This document shows positions 44,290-53,185 of a DNA stretch of 64,000 bases, piece by piece. The position numbers and the translations under genes were made by a program. Each line of letters opens with the position of its first letter. Positions within the stretch are counted from its first letter, which is position 1. This DNA comes from DSXH01 sp964532065 (lineage in GTDB: Bacteria; Bacteroidota; Ignavibacteria; Ignavibacteriales; Melioribacteraceae), in NCBI GenBank assembly GCA_964532065.1, contig CAZHHG010000003.1:1-64000 (forward strand), written 5' to 3'. The notes under the pieces were generated by a model. It was not told the DNA's origin, ran no database searches, and was given only the letters and a program-made list of their open reading frames with translations.

Positions 44290-45318
44290 ATGGAATTTCA
44301 ATTCGACTTAAACACAATCTGGTTTATACTGATCGGAGTTCTTTTAACCGGTTACGCTATACTGGACGGCTTTGATCTAGGTGTCGGTGCATTACACCTT
44401 CTGGTTAAGGACGACACTGAACGGCGAATTATGATCAATTCAATCGGCCCCGTCTGGGATGGAAACGAAGTATGGCTTGTTACAGGAGGCGGCGCTCTCT
44501 TCGCCGCATTCCCGCACGTCTATGCAACCGTCTTCTCCGGATTTTATATCGCACTGATATTGCTTCTGTTCGGATTGATTTTCAGGGCAATCGCTATTGA
44601 ATTTAGAAGTAAACAGCCGATGAAATGGTGGCGTAAGATGTGGGATGTCGCGTTCAGCGTATCAAGCATCCTGATCGCCCTCCTGATGGGTGTAGCGCTC
44701 GGAAATATTATCACGGGTGTACCCATCGATGCGGAAAAAGAATTCGCGGGAAACTTTTTCACGCTAATCAATCCTTATACTCTCTTAGTCGGCGTTACAA
44801 CAGTAGCGCTCTTTATGATGCACGGCTCAATCTACGTCGTTATGAAAACCGAAGGAGAATTACAAAATAAAATTAGAGGCTGGGTTAACAATACAATTAT
44901 CTTTTTTGTTATCTGTTATGTCACCACAACGATGTACACACTTATTTATTATCCGCACATGGTTCAGCATTTCAAAGATGCACCGCTGCTTTTCATAATT
45001 GCTGTTTTGAACATGCTTGCAATTGCAAACATACCGCGTGAAATTTTCTACGGACGAGATTTCCGTGCTTTCCTCTCATCCTGTGCGAGTATAGTAGCGC
45101 TCCTCGCATTGTTTGCCGTAGGACTCTTTCCGAATATTGTACTATCGAACACCAATCCGGAATTCAGTCTCACAATTTATAATGCGGCTTCATCGCAGAA
45201 AACGCTTAATATAATGCTGATAGTTGCAATTATCGGAGTGCCGTTTGTGCTGGCATATACAATAAGCATCTACTGGATTTTCAGGGGAAAGGTAAAGATT
45301 GATACAATGAGCTATTGA
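44290..45318 (+). CDS. cydB: Cytochrome bd ubiquinol oxidase subunit II
   Basis: 342 residues, eight to nine helices, partner of CydA. The start FDLNTIWFILIGVLLTGYAI and LDGFDLGVGALHLLVKDDTE are family marks, as is IGPVWDGNEVWLVTGGGALF. It follows cydA by 24 bases. No cydX-like small gene or cydCD is seen after it; instead a hairpin repeat lies at 45349-45431. Confidence 0.96.
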   Translation: MEFQFDLNTIWFILIGVLLTGYAILDGFDLGVGALHLLVKDDTERRIMINSIGPVWDGNEVWLVTGGGALFAAFPHVYATVFSGFYIALILLLFGLIFRAIAIEFRSKQPMKWWRKMWDVAFSVSSILIALLMGVALGNIITGVPIDAEKEFAGNFFTLINPYTLLVGVTTVALFMMHGSIYVVMKTEGELQNKIRGWVNNTIIFFVICYVTTTMYTLIYYPHMVQHFKDAPLLFIIAVLNMLAIANIPREIFYGRDFRAFLSSCASIVALLALFAVGLFPNIVLSNTNPEFSLTIYNAASSQKTLNIMLIVAIIGVPFVLAYTISIYWIFRGKVKIDTMSY

Positions 45319-45348
45319 GTTGGATTTATAAGGTTTGATTAAAGATAT

Positions 45349-45431
45349 ACACGCAGAGGTCGCAAAGAATTCGCAGAGTCCGCAAAGTTTTTCTCTGTGA
45401 TCTCTGCGCAAACTCAGCGTTCTCTGCGTGT
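45349..45431. repeat. Symmetrical heptad-repeat hairpin (REP/MITE-like)
   Basis: An 83-base palindromic element. The left arm holds four heptads, CGCAGAG (45352), CGCAAAG (45361), CGCAGAG (45372), CGCAAAG (45381), spaced 9, 11 and 9 bases apart. The right arm holds the inverse, CTCTGTG (45393), CTCTGCG (45402), CTCAGCG (45413), CTCTGCG (45422), spaced 9, 11 and 9. Outer ends are ACACGCAGAG and CTCTGCGTGT. Arms pair at 27 of 39 positions with a very short loop. I saw no second copy in this window. Similar CTCTGCG-rich intergenic repeats occur in other bacteria, by my recollection. Confidence 0.75.
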
Positions 45432-45535
45432 TAATCTTTTTATTCTTCATATTAATTTTCAATGTAATTGGCCGATAAATTACATTCGTCACTTAGTGAT
45501 TATTTCTTTTGAATTGAGGTTCGATTCATTATATT

Positions 45536-45545
45536 AACGAGCGTT
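45536..45545. promoter_or_regulatory. Probable TetR-family operator
   Basis: AACG-AG-CGTT palindrome within TTAACGAGCGTTCATTAA, 15 bases before the TetR start. AACG..CGTT half-sites are common in TetR-family operators, so auto-repression is likely. Confidence 0.5.
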
Positions 45546-45560
45546 CATTAAGACGGCAAA

Positions 45561-46160
45561 ATGAAATATCCCAATACTAAAAAACTTATCATAGAAAAAG
45601 CTCTCGATTATTTCTCTACAAGCGGTTATGCCGGCGCATCGGTAAGACAGATTGCCCGCGCCGTTGGAATCCGCGAAAGCGCTATCTATAATCACTTCAA
45701 CTCCAAAGAGGAAATCTTCCTGGCAATCCTATCGGAATTCAAATCAAAATCATTGAGCGATAAAATATTAAACGACGAATTACTCGATGAACTCGACAAT
45801 CCCGAAAAATTCCTTCAGGATTTTGCTTTGAAACTGATCAGCCTATGGAATAGTCCCCGTGAAAGAAAGTTCATCCGGCTTCTTCTTATGGAACAGTTTA
45901 CTAAAGTCGGCGCAACCGAACTATCGATCACCGAATATATAAACGAGCTTCGCGGTATCTGCAGGCTTATCTTTTCTGAAATGATTAAAAATAATATTGC
46001 ACGGAAATATGATCCTTCCATTCTTGCCGAACAATTCACCGCTCCTCTCTTTCTGATGAGAACCGAGTATCTCGCTAAAGATGAAGGAATTAATATCGAT
46101 AAAGTTTCGGAGATGGTAAGAAAACATGTAGCATATTTCTGGAATTCAGTAAAAGTATGA
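45561..46160 (+). CDS. TetR/AcrR family transcriptional regulator
   Basis: 199 residues. N-terminal helix-turn-helix: KKLIIEKALDYFSTSGYAG, then SVRQIARAVGIRESAIYNHF and NSKEEIFLAILSEF. The ligand-binding C-domain is not diagnostic. An AACGAGCGTT palindrome lies just upstream. Its other targets are unknown; it is followed 22 bases later by the GAF-SpoIIE phosphatase gene. No Shine-Dalgarno is seen before ATG 45561. Confidence 0.92.
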   Translation: MKYPNTKKLIIEKALDYFSTSGYAGASVRQIARAVGIRESAIYNHFNSKEEIFLAILSEFKSKSLSDKILNDELLDELDNPEKFLQDFALKLISLWNSPRERKFIRLLLMEQFTKVGATELSITEYINELRGICRLIFSEMIKNNIARKYDPSILAEQFTAPLFLMRTEYLAKDEGINIDKVSEMVRKHVAYFWNSVKV

Positions 46161-46182
46161 TGGAGAAATTGTTTAGGAAATA

Positions 46183-47460
46183 ATGACGGCCGACAAAAGA
46201 TCTAAAAATAGTCTGATTGAGCGATTGAGATTCTTTCAGTCGATTGTGCGGAAAATATCCGAAAGAAAACCTCTGGAAAAACTCCTCGACGAAATTATAG
46301 ATGAGAGCAAATCCCTTCTGAATTCGGAGGCCGCCTCGCTGCTTCTCTACGACAGTAAAGACAATCTTCTTCATTATCATACCGTAGCCGGACGAAAGCG
46401 TTCGTCCATAAAAGCAAGGACAATTAAGATAGGAGAAGGAATTGCCGGCTGGATAGCAGGTAAACGCATTCCGGCAATTATAGACGACTGCTATTCCGAT
46501 AAGCGTTTTAACAGGGAATTTGATTCGAGATCAGGATTTAAAACAAGAAATATGATCTGCGTGCCGATGTTGAAAAAGAAAGAATTGATCGGTGTTATTC
46601 AGTCGATGAATAAAAAAGGAAACCGGAAATTCACTAAGGAAGATCTCGATCTATTCGAAGCTCTTGCCGCTCAGTGTGCCGTTGCCATTGAAAATGCAAG
46701 ATTAACCGAACTGGAATTCCGTGAAGAACAGTTGAAAAACGAACTTGAAACAGCGCGTATTATTCAGCAGCGTTTTATCCAGCAGGAATTTCCCCATTTT
46801 GACGATATAGACTTCGACCTTAGACTGATCCCCGCAAGAGAAGTAGGCGGCGACTATTACTATGTCGACCGTATTAACGAAACCAAGACTCTCTTCATGA
46901 TTGCCGATGTTTCCGGAAAAAGCATCTCCGCGGCTCTTATCGTTTCAACACTCTATTCATTTATTAATTTTTATTTGCTTCAGAACAACTCAAATTTTGT
47001 TCTTAAACACTTCGTCGAATCTTTTAATAAATTCTTAATTTCATCTACCACACCGGATAAATTTGTAACTGCCTGGTTCGGGCTTTTCAATCACACCGAT
47101 AAAAGTTTAACGGGCATCAGTGCCGGACATAATCCCACATATCTTCTGCGCGGCGGTTCGGATCGGTTTGAAACTCTCTCCGAAGGAGGACTTATGCTCG
47201 GCAGTATTGACCTTCCATATTCAGAAGAAAGGATAAGACTGAACAAAGGCGATCTGATTTCCTTTTATACAGATGGTGTCACGGAAGCAATGAATTCTAA
47301 AAATATTGAATTTGGTGAGGAACGTTTTAAGAAGATATTAGCCAGAACAAGAAATTATTCTGCACGGGAAACTATAAACACCGTGATAAAGGATATTAAT
47401 AAATTCCGGGGCGCGGCCGAGCAAAGCGACGATATAACAATCGGGATAATAAAATGCTGA
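46183..47460 (+). CDS. GAF-domain SpoIIE/PP2C-type protein phosphatase (RsbU-like)
   Basis: 425 residues. GAF sensor at about 15-170 (LLNSEAASLLLYDSKDN, GEGIAGWIAGKR, MICVPMLKKKELIGVIQSM), a linking helix with ELETARIIQQRFIQ, then the PP2C/SpoIIE domain at 200-425: AREVGGDYYYVDR, FMIADVSGKSISAALIVS, ISAGHNPTYLLRGG, LISFYTDGVTEAMN, QSDDITIGII, which keep the Asp/Gly metal residues. RsbU-type enzymes dephosphorylate anti-anti-sigma factors; no STAS or anti-sigma kinase is nearby. Overlaps the next gene by 7 bases. Confidence 0.93.
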   Translation: MTADKRSKNSLIERLRFFQSIVRKISERKPLEKLLDEIIDESKSLLNSEAASLLLYDSKDNLLHYHTVAGRKRSSIKARTIKIGEGIAGWIAGKRIPAIIDDCYSDKRFNREFDSRSGFKTRNMICVPMLKKKELIGVIQSMNKKGNRKFTKEDLDLFEALAAQCAVAIENARLTELEFREEQLKNELETARIIQQRFIQQEFPHFDDIDFDLRLIPAREVGGDYYYVDRINETKTLFMIADVSGKSISAALIVSTLYSFINFYLLQNNSNFVLKHFVESFNKFLISSTTPDKFVTAWFGLFNHTDKSLTGISAGHNPTYLLRGGSDRFETLSEGGLMLGSIDLPYSEERIRLNKGDLISFYTDGVTEAMNSKNIEFGEERFKKILARTRNYSARETINTVIKDINKFRGAAEQSDDITIGIIKC

Positions 47461-48419
47461 ATTCAGAACCAACCAGAAATGACATTATTGAAGCTCATGA
47501 TAGAATTAAAAGGCAGATCCATAAAACGCCTTTACTTACATCCCAATCTCTGAACCGGATGACCGGGTGTGAACTCTATTTTAAATGTGAAAATTTTCAG
47601 AAGGTGGGGGCATTTAAATTCCGCGGGGCAAGCAACGCACTCCTATCACTCGATAAAAAGGATCTCGAAAAAGGAGTTATCACCCACTCTTCAGGAAATC
47701 ATGCCGCCGCACTGGCGCTGGCCGCAAGCATGCTGAATATTCCCGCTTATATAGTAATGCCTGTTACCGCACCGGAGATTAAGAAGAAAGCTGTTGCCGG
47801 ATACGGCGCAAAAATAACATTCAGCGAACCGACAGTTAGATCCCGTGAGGAAGCCGCTAAAAAAATAGTGGATGAAACCGGCGCTACGTTTATTCATCCT
47901 TACGACAATTATTCCATTATAGCCGGACAGGCTACATGTGCGAAGGAAATTCTTGAGGAAGCAGATGATCTTGATTATATAATTTCACCTGTAGGGGGAG
48001 CGGGACTTGTATCCGGTACATGCCTGGCAGCCCGGTATTTATCGAACGGAACCAAGGTAATTGGAGCCGAACCTAAAGGTGCCGATGATGCGTTCCGTTC
48101 GCTCAGAGATAAAACCATTTATCCGTCTCTAAAACCGGATACTATTTGCGACGGACTACTTACACAACTCTGCGATAAAACCTATACGATACTGGAAAAA
48201 AATATCGACTCAATAATAACTGTCGACGACGATACCACGATAGAAGCTATGAAACTGATCTGGGAACGGATGAAAATTATTGTTGAGCCGTCAAGCGCGA
48301 TTACTTTCGGCGCTGTTCTCTCCAATCAGGAGTTATTCAGAAATAAAAAGATTGCGCTAATATTATCAGGAGGGAATGTAGATCTCGAAAAACTCCCCTG
48401 GAATAGAAAAACCCGGTAA
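47454..48419 (+). CDS. Threonine/serine dehydratase or serine racemase-like PLP enzyme
   Basis: 321 residues, fold-type II PLP enzyme. KCENFQKVGAFKFRGASNAL holds the Schiff-base Lys; SSGNHAAALALAASMLNIPA binds the substrate carboxylate; SPVGGAGLVSGTCLAARYL binds PLP phosphate; LILSGGNVDLEKLPW ends the protein. There is no C-terminal ACT domain, so it is the short catabolic type or a serine racemase. The ATG lies inside the last codons of the phosphatase gene (ATGCTGA), so translation is coupled; a functional link is unclear. Confidence 0.9.
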   Translation: MLNSEPTRNDIIEAHDRIKRQIHKTPLLTSQSLNRMTGCELYFKCENFQKVGAFKFRGASNALLSLDKKDLEKGVITHSSGNHAAALALAASMLNIPAYIVMPVTAPEIKKKAVAGYGAKITFSEPTVRSREEAAKKIVDETGATFIHPYDNYSIIAGQATCAKEILEEADDLDYIISPVGGAGLVSGTCLAARYLSNGTKVIGAEPKGADDAFRSLRDKTIYPSLKPDTICDGLLTQLCDKTYTILEKNIDSIITVDDDTTIEAMKLIWERMKIIVEPSSAITFGAVLSNQELFRNKKIALILSGGNVDLEKLPWNRKTR

Positions 48420-48439
48420 CATTAAAACCCGGATCGGAT

Positions 48440-50515
48440 ATGAAAAGAATATTTCTATTTTTAATAATTCCACTAACGGTTTATTGCCAGAAGAATTATC
48501 TCTCCAATCTCAATGCGACAAAGGACGATCCTGTCTATACATCATACGCTTCGGCTATCGAAAGATCCGATTATAAAATTGATCAGGCCTACTCTCTTAG
48601 CTGGTTCGATCCTGAAAAAGGAATCGGATTTGAATCAACTAACGGGGGGAATATACTTTATGCATTCGAACTGAACGGGGTAGTTAAGTATCAATTAAAA
48701 AATTTTTACAGGGAGCCGGTAATTACAGTGTCCTACCCGGACCTGGTAAAATTCTACTGCTACCCTTATAAAGGAATCCGCGTCGAAGCTTCGATGTCTG
48801 TCTATAGTTCCGGATTTGCAATTCACGATATCAAGATTTTGAATGAAACCGGGGAATCGATAGAATTAAATATTTATCCTATGTTTCAATTTGCTGGAGG
48901 GATTGAAGAATTAAAATACATCACCCGTAATAATTCTTTCCATTTCCGGCACAGAAAGGAACGGGATGGATGGATGAAAGACCACTCAATTCCGATTTCT
49001 GAAAATCTGCAGTCCACCTTTTTCATAACCGATATTCCGGATGGTTATGGTTCTTATCCTTCTTTAATTGAACCGGTTTCCGCTAATTCCCCGGCATTTC
49101 TTAATTCTCTTTCATTAAATCATCTGAATGGATCAACTTCGGAAAAAAATCCTACGATTCTATCATTCCGGAAATTAATGAAGATAAACCCCGGCAGTTC
49201 CAGTAAAATCAGAATTATAAGAGGGATTGAGGATTCCGCTGTTAACCCGGAAGCATTTATTGCCGATGCTGAAAAAATGAGAGGAATTATTTTTGAAGGT
49301 TTAATTAAAGCAAACGAAGAAATCTTTTCACGTATCCCCGGAATAGATTCTTCCGATGAAGATACGAAGCTGCTCTATTATAACGCATTCAGTCTTATCC
49401 GGCAGTGCATGATGCGCCCCGAAGGTGAAAGCGGTTATAATTATTATGTCTTTTCAAGAGAACCGAAATGGGGATGGGGTTACGGCGGACAGGTATTTCA
49501 TGAGAGCCTCGTGATGCTTGCATATGCTTTTATGGATCCGGAAAGCGCAATGAATTCTCAGCGGGTCTATTTTGAAAGGCAGCGCGATGATGGTTATATC
49601 AATTACCGGACCGGTCCCTATCTTAACGAAGAGATTGTTCATAACGGCGAGTATACAAGCTCGGCGCCCTGGTTCAATTATATCAATTACGAAATTTTTA
49701 AGATCAGCGGAGATAAAAATTTCCTGAGAGACGCCTACAATAGCGGGAAAAAATTTTATAAGTGGTATACGGAACGGAGGGACTCTAACGGAAACGGATT
49801 ATCAAGCTGGGGAGGACACGCGGAGCTTGAATCAGTTCGTGATGCCAGGGTAGCGGTGTGGGATAAAGTAGGCTGGGCATCTAATTTTGAAGGTCCGGAT
49901 CTCAATTCGATGCTTGTTATGGAGGAAAAATCATTAGCTGCAATGGCCTCAATACTTGGACTGGAAGACGAGAGCAGAAACTGGGAAAGAAAATCACTTG
50001 AAAGGAGTGCGCTCGTTAATAAGTATTTGTGGGACGAGGAATCTCAATTCTATTATAATGTTAACAGGAATGATCAGAGCTTCACTTTCAGATCGAAGAA
50101 TGATTTGAAGATAAAGGAAATTATCGGATTTCTTCCATTGTGGGCAGGTATAACCGATAAGGATAGAGCGGATAAATTAATTAAGTCTCTTTTAAATGAA
50201 GACGAATTCTGGCGCCGATATGGAGTGCCGACGCTTTCGGCGAAAGATGATTATTATAACCCGATCGGATACTGGAACGGTCCGGTCTGGGTACAGTGGC
50301 AGTATCTGATATTCCGCGGACTTCTCGATCACGGTTATAAAAATGAAGCGGTTCAACTTGCCGGAAAAGTTATGAGCAATGTAATTAATCAGCTTAAGAC
50401 CGATCATTACTTCTGGGAATTTTATAGCGCGGATGACCGGCAGGCGGGATGGAATAAGACTTATATCTGGACCGGAATCATTGCCCGGTTTTTAATCGAT
50501 ATAAATTCATTCTGA
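48440..50515 (+). CDS. Exported (alpha/alpha)6-barrel glycosidase, GH63/MGH1-like (copy 1)
   Basis: 691 residues. Signal peptide IFLFLIIPLTVYC. N-terminal beta-sandwich (residues 20-280), then a helical barrel: REPKWGWGYGGQVFHESLVM, ESAMNSQRVYFERQRDDGY, ESVRDARVAVWD, DEDEFWRRYGVPTLSAKDD, GYWNGPVWVQWQYLIFRGL and YFWEFYSADDRQAG. The WNGPVW and FW-E-Y motifs are typical of GH63/GH37-like and mannosylglycerate-type hydrolases; the Asp of ESVRD and the Glu of FWEFY are candidate catalytic acids (inference). The paralogue at 53186 shares the whole plan. Substrate unknown. Confidence 0.8.
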   Translation: MKRIFLFLIIPLTVYCQKNYLSNLNATKDDPVYTSYASAIERSDYKIDQAYSLSWFDPEKGIGFESTNGGNILYAFELNGVVKYQLKNFYREPVITVSYPDLVKFYCYPYKGIRVEASMSVYSSGFAIHDIKILNETGESIELNIYPMFQFAGGIEELKYITRNNSFHFRHRKERDGWMKDHSIPISENLQSTFFITDIPDGYGSYPSLIEPVSANSPAFLNSLSLNHLNGSTSEKNPTILSFRKLMKINPGSSSKIRIIRGIEDSAVNPEAFIADAEKMRGIIFEGLIKANEEIFSRIPGIDSSDEDTKLLYYNAFSLIRQCMMRPEGESGYNYYVFSREPKWGWGYGGQVFHESLVMLAYAFMDPESAMNSQRVYFERQRDDGYINYRTGPYLNEEIVHNGEYTSSAPWFNYINYEIFKISGDKNFLRDAYNSGKKFYKWYTERRDSNGNGLSSWGGHAELESVRDARVAVWDKVGWASNFEGPDLNSMLVMEEKSLAAMASILGLEDESRNWERKSLERSALVNKYLWDEESQFYYNVNRNDQSFTFRSKNDLKIKEIIGFLPLWAGITDKDRADKLIKSLLNEDEFWRRYGVPTLSAKDDYYNPIGYWNGPVWVQWQYLIFRGLLDHGYKNEAVQLAGKVMSNVINQLKTDHYFWEFYSADDRQAGWNKTYIWTGIIARFLIDINSF

Positions 50516-50572
50516 TATTTAAAATATCTGTTAGATAATCAGTTCATATTAATTAGTAGGCTTGGACTGCTG

Positions 50573-53167
50573 ATGAAAAAAATAATTTTTCTGATAACAA
50601 TTCTTTGCCCTCAGGTTTTCTCTCAATCCTTTTACATTTTTCCGTTCCGAAATCCTGAATTATCAATCGAAGAGCGGATTGAAGACCTATCAAGCCGGTT
50701 GACGCTTCAGGAAAAAATTTCCCAGTTGGTTTACAACGCACCGGCAATAGAGCGGCTCGGTATTCCTGAGTATAATTGGTGGAATGAGGCCCTTCACGGC
50801 GTGGCGCGCAATGGGCTTGCAACTGTTTTTCCTCAGGCAATTGGACTTTCCGCTACTTGGAATAATCAGTTAATTCTTCAGGCGGCCAATGTCATTTCAG
50901 ACGAAGCCCGCGCCAAGTATAATGACGCAATCGCGAAAAACCAGAGAGGAATATATCAGGGATTGACGTTCTGGTCACCGAACATAAATATCTTCCGTGA
51001 TCCTAGATGGGGCAGAGGACAGGAGACCTACGGAGAAGACCCGTATCTAACCGGACAGATTGCTGTAAATTTTATAAATGGATTGCAGGGGAAGGATCAG
51101 AAGTATTTAAAACTTGTCGCAACATCAAAACATTTTGCGGTTCATAGTGGTCCAGAACCCGACCGTCATTCATTTAATGCCGAAGTAAGCGAATACGACC
51201 TGAGAGAAACTTATCTTCCCGCATTTAAAAAAACTATTGATGAGGCAAATGTTCAGTCGATTATGTGCGCGTATAATAGTCTGAGAGGAGATGCCTGCTG
51301 CAGCAACGATCCGCTTCTGAATAAAATATTGAGAGATGAGTGGAAGTTTGACGGATATGTTGTATCGGATTGCTGGGCTATTCAGGATATCTGGCAATTC
51401 CATAAACAGGCGACTGATGCAGCCGGGGCATCTGCTAATTCGATCAAAGCAGGAACAGACCTTAATTGCGGAGTCTCTTTCAAATTTCTTTTCGAAGCGT
51501 ATCAGAAAAAACTTGTCGGTGAGGAAGAGATTAATTCAGCCTTTAAACGGATCTTTAAAGCGCGGTTCAAACTTGGAATGTTCGATCCTCCGGAAATAGT
51601 CCCGTATTCATCCATCGACATTAAAATAGTCGATTCAAAAAAACATAAGGAGATAGCACTTCAAACATCCAGAGAATCGATTGTCCTGCTTAAAAATGAA
51701 AACAACCTTCTTCCTCTTAACAAAAAATTAAGAAGCATCGCCGTAATTGGTCCGAATGCTGATGATGTGGAAGTCCTTCTCGGAAACTACAACGGTTTTC
51801 CTTCTGATCCGGTAACTCCGCTGAAAGGTATAAAAAAGAAAGTTTCCCCAGCTACGCAGATTTATTACGAAGCCGGCTGCGATATTGCCGAAGGAATGCC
51901 GAATTCATCTGTAATCCCTGCCCGGTTTTTATTTACAGGCGAAGACAAAACAAAGAACGGTTTGAAAGCTGAATTCTTTGACAATTCCGGATTTATGGGT
52001 AAACCAGTAAAAGTAGTTATCGATAGAAACATCGACTTCCGCTGGCTGCATAATCCGCCGTACCCCGGATTTGATCAGAATAACTTTTCAGTCAGATGGA
52101 GCGGGTATTTAGTTCCTTCTGTTTCAGGTGAGTATAGAATTGGCGGATGGGGATTTAACGGACTCCATATTTATTTCGAAGATTCGCTCATTGTCAAATA
52201 CGACGGAGAGCACCATCCTATAAAGCGATTCGGTATTGTGAATCTTCAAGAGGGAAAGAGTTATAAGATAAGGGTTGATTATTATTCTTCATCTCGATAT
52301 TCAATGGCGCAGCTTCTCTGGTCTCTGCCTGATCCCGGACGGGAATTGCGCGCAATTGAGATAGCAAAGAAATCTGACGCAGTTATTATGTGTATGGGAA
52401 TTTCACCGCGACTTGAAGGCGAAGAGCTCGAAGTTAAAATTCAAGGATTCCAGGGCGGGGATAGAACTACACTCGATCTTCCGGAAACTCAGCAGAGGTT
52501 AATAAAAAAGATTAATGAACTTGGTAAACCGGTTGTTCTAGTGCTTTTAAATGGAAGTGCTCTTTCAATCAAATGGGAGTCGGAGAATATTCCCGCAATT
52601 GTTGAGTCGTGGTACGGAGGTCAGGCTGCGGGTGATGCTCTTGCAGATGTTCTGTTCGGTGATTATAATCCATCAGGTAAATTACCCGTCACATTCTATA
52701 AATCTGTTGATCAGCTTCCGGATTTCAGAAATTATGATATGAGGGGAAGGACTTACCGTTATTTTGAGGGCGAGGTGCTTTATCCTTTCGGATACGGTTT
52801 GAGCTATACAACATTTGAGTACTCAAACTTGAGATTGGATAAAGAAAAAATTAATAGAAATGAAACGGCAAAACTCTATGTGGATATTAAAAATACCGGA
52901 AGAATTAACGGTGCTGAAATTGTGCAAATGTATATAGAAGGAAAAGGAATTAAGCGGAGTGATGCAATTAAAACACTAAAAGGATTCGAGAAAATATTTC
53001 TTTCAAAAGGCGAAACTAAGACCGTGACTTTTGAAATAACCAGCCGGACGCTTGAAAGATTTGTTGAAGGAAAGGGATTTGTAGTCGAATCCGGAGTTTA
53101 TAAATTATTAATCGGATCATCTTCCAGAGATTCCGATCTAAAATCAGTTGTTTTGAAAGTGGAATAA
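50573..53167 (+). CDS. Exported GH3 beta-glycosidase with PA14 insert
   Basis: 864 residues. Signal peptide KKIIFLITILCPQVFSQS. GH3 (beta/alpha)8 domain with WNEALHGVARNGLATVFPQA, GRGQETYGEDPYL and the nucleophile Asp266 in GYVVSDCWAIQDI. The second GH3 domain follows (SIVLLKNENNLLPLNKK), interrupted by a PA14 domain at about 462-600 (LKAEFFDNSGFMGKP). A fibronectin-III-like end (VLYPFGYGLSYTTFEYSNL) closes it. LHGVA and the DxxCG region suggest a beta-xylosidase/beta-glucosidase type. Start at ATG 50573. It stands between the two barrel paralogues. Confidence 0.92.
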   Translation: MKKIIFLITILCPQVFSQSFYIFPFRNPELSIEERIEDLSSRLTLQEKISQLVYNAPAIERLGIPEYNWWNEALHGVARNGLATVFPQAIGLSATWNNQLILQAANVISDEARAKYNDAIAKNQRGIYQGLTFWSPNINIFRDPRWGRGQETYGEDPYLTGQIAVNFINGLQGKDQKYLKLVATSKHFAVHSGPEPDRHSFNAEVSEYDLRETYLPAFKKTIDEANVQSIMCAYNSLRGDACCSNDPLLNKILRDEWKFDGYVVSDCWAIQDIWQFHKQATDAAGASANSIKAGTDLNCGVSFKFLFEAYQKKLVGEEEINSAFKRIFKARFKLGMFDPPEIVPYSSIDIKIVDSKKHKEIALQTSRESIVLLKNENNLLPLNKKLRSIAVIGPNADDVEVLLGNYNGFPSDPVTPLKGIKKKVSPATQIYYEAGCDIAEGMPNSSVIPARFLFTGEDKTKNGLKAEFFDNSGFMGKPVKVVIDRNIDFRWLHNPPYPGFDQNNFSVRWSGYLVPSVSGEYRIGGWGFNGLHIYFEDSLIVKYDGEHHPIKRFGIVNLQEGKSYKIRVDYYSSSRYSMAQLLWSLPDPGRELRAIEIAKKSDAVIMCMGISPRLEGEELEVKIQGFQGGDRTTLDLPETQQRLIKKINELGKPVVLVLLNGSALSIKWESENIPAIVESWYGGQAAGDALADVLFGDYNPSGKLPVTFYKSVDQLPDFRNYDMRGRTYRYFEGEVLYPFGYGLSYTTFEYSNLRLDKEKINRNETAKLYVDIKNTGRINGAEIVQMYIEGKGIKRSDAIKTLKGFEKIFLSKGETKTVTFEITSRTLERFVEGKGFVVESGVYKLLIGSSSRDSDLKSVVLKVE

Positions 53168-53185
53168 GGAATTAAGGGTTTATTT

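Noticed and set aside
45349..45431. CRISPR-like direct repeats
   Set aside because: Units are only 7 bases, spacers of 2-4 bases, and the second half is inverted. It is a hairpin repeat, not an array.
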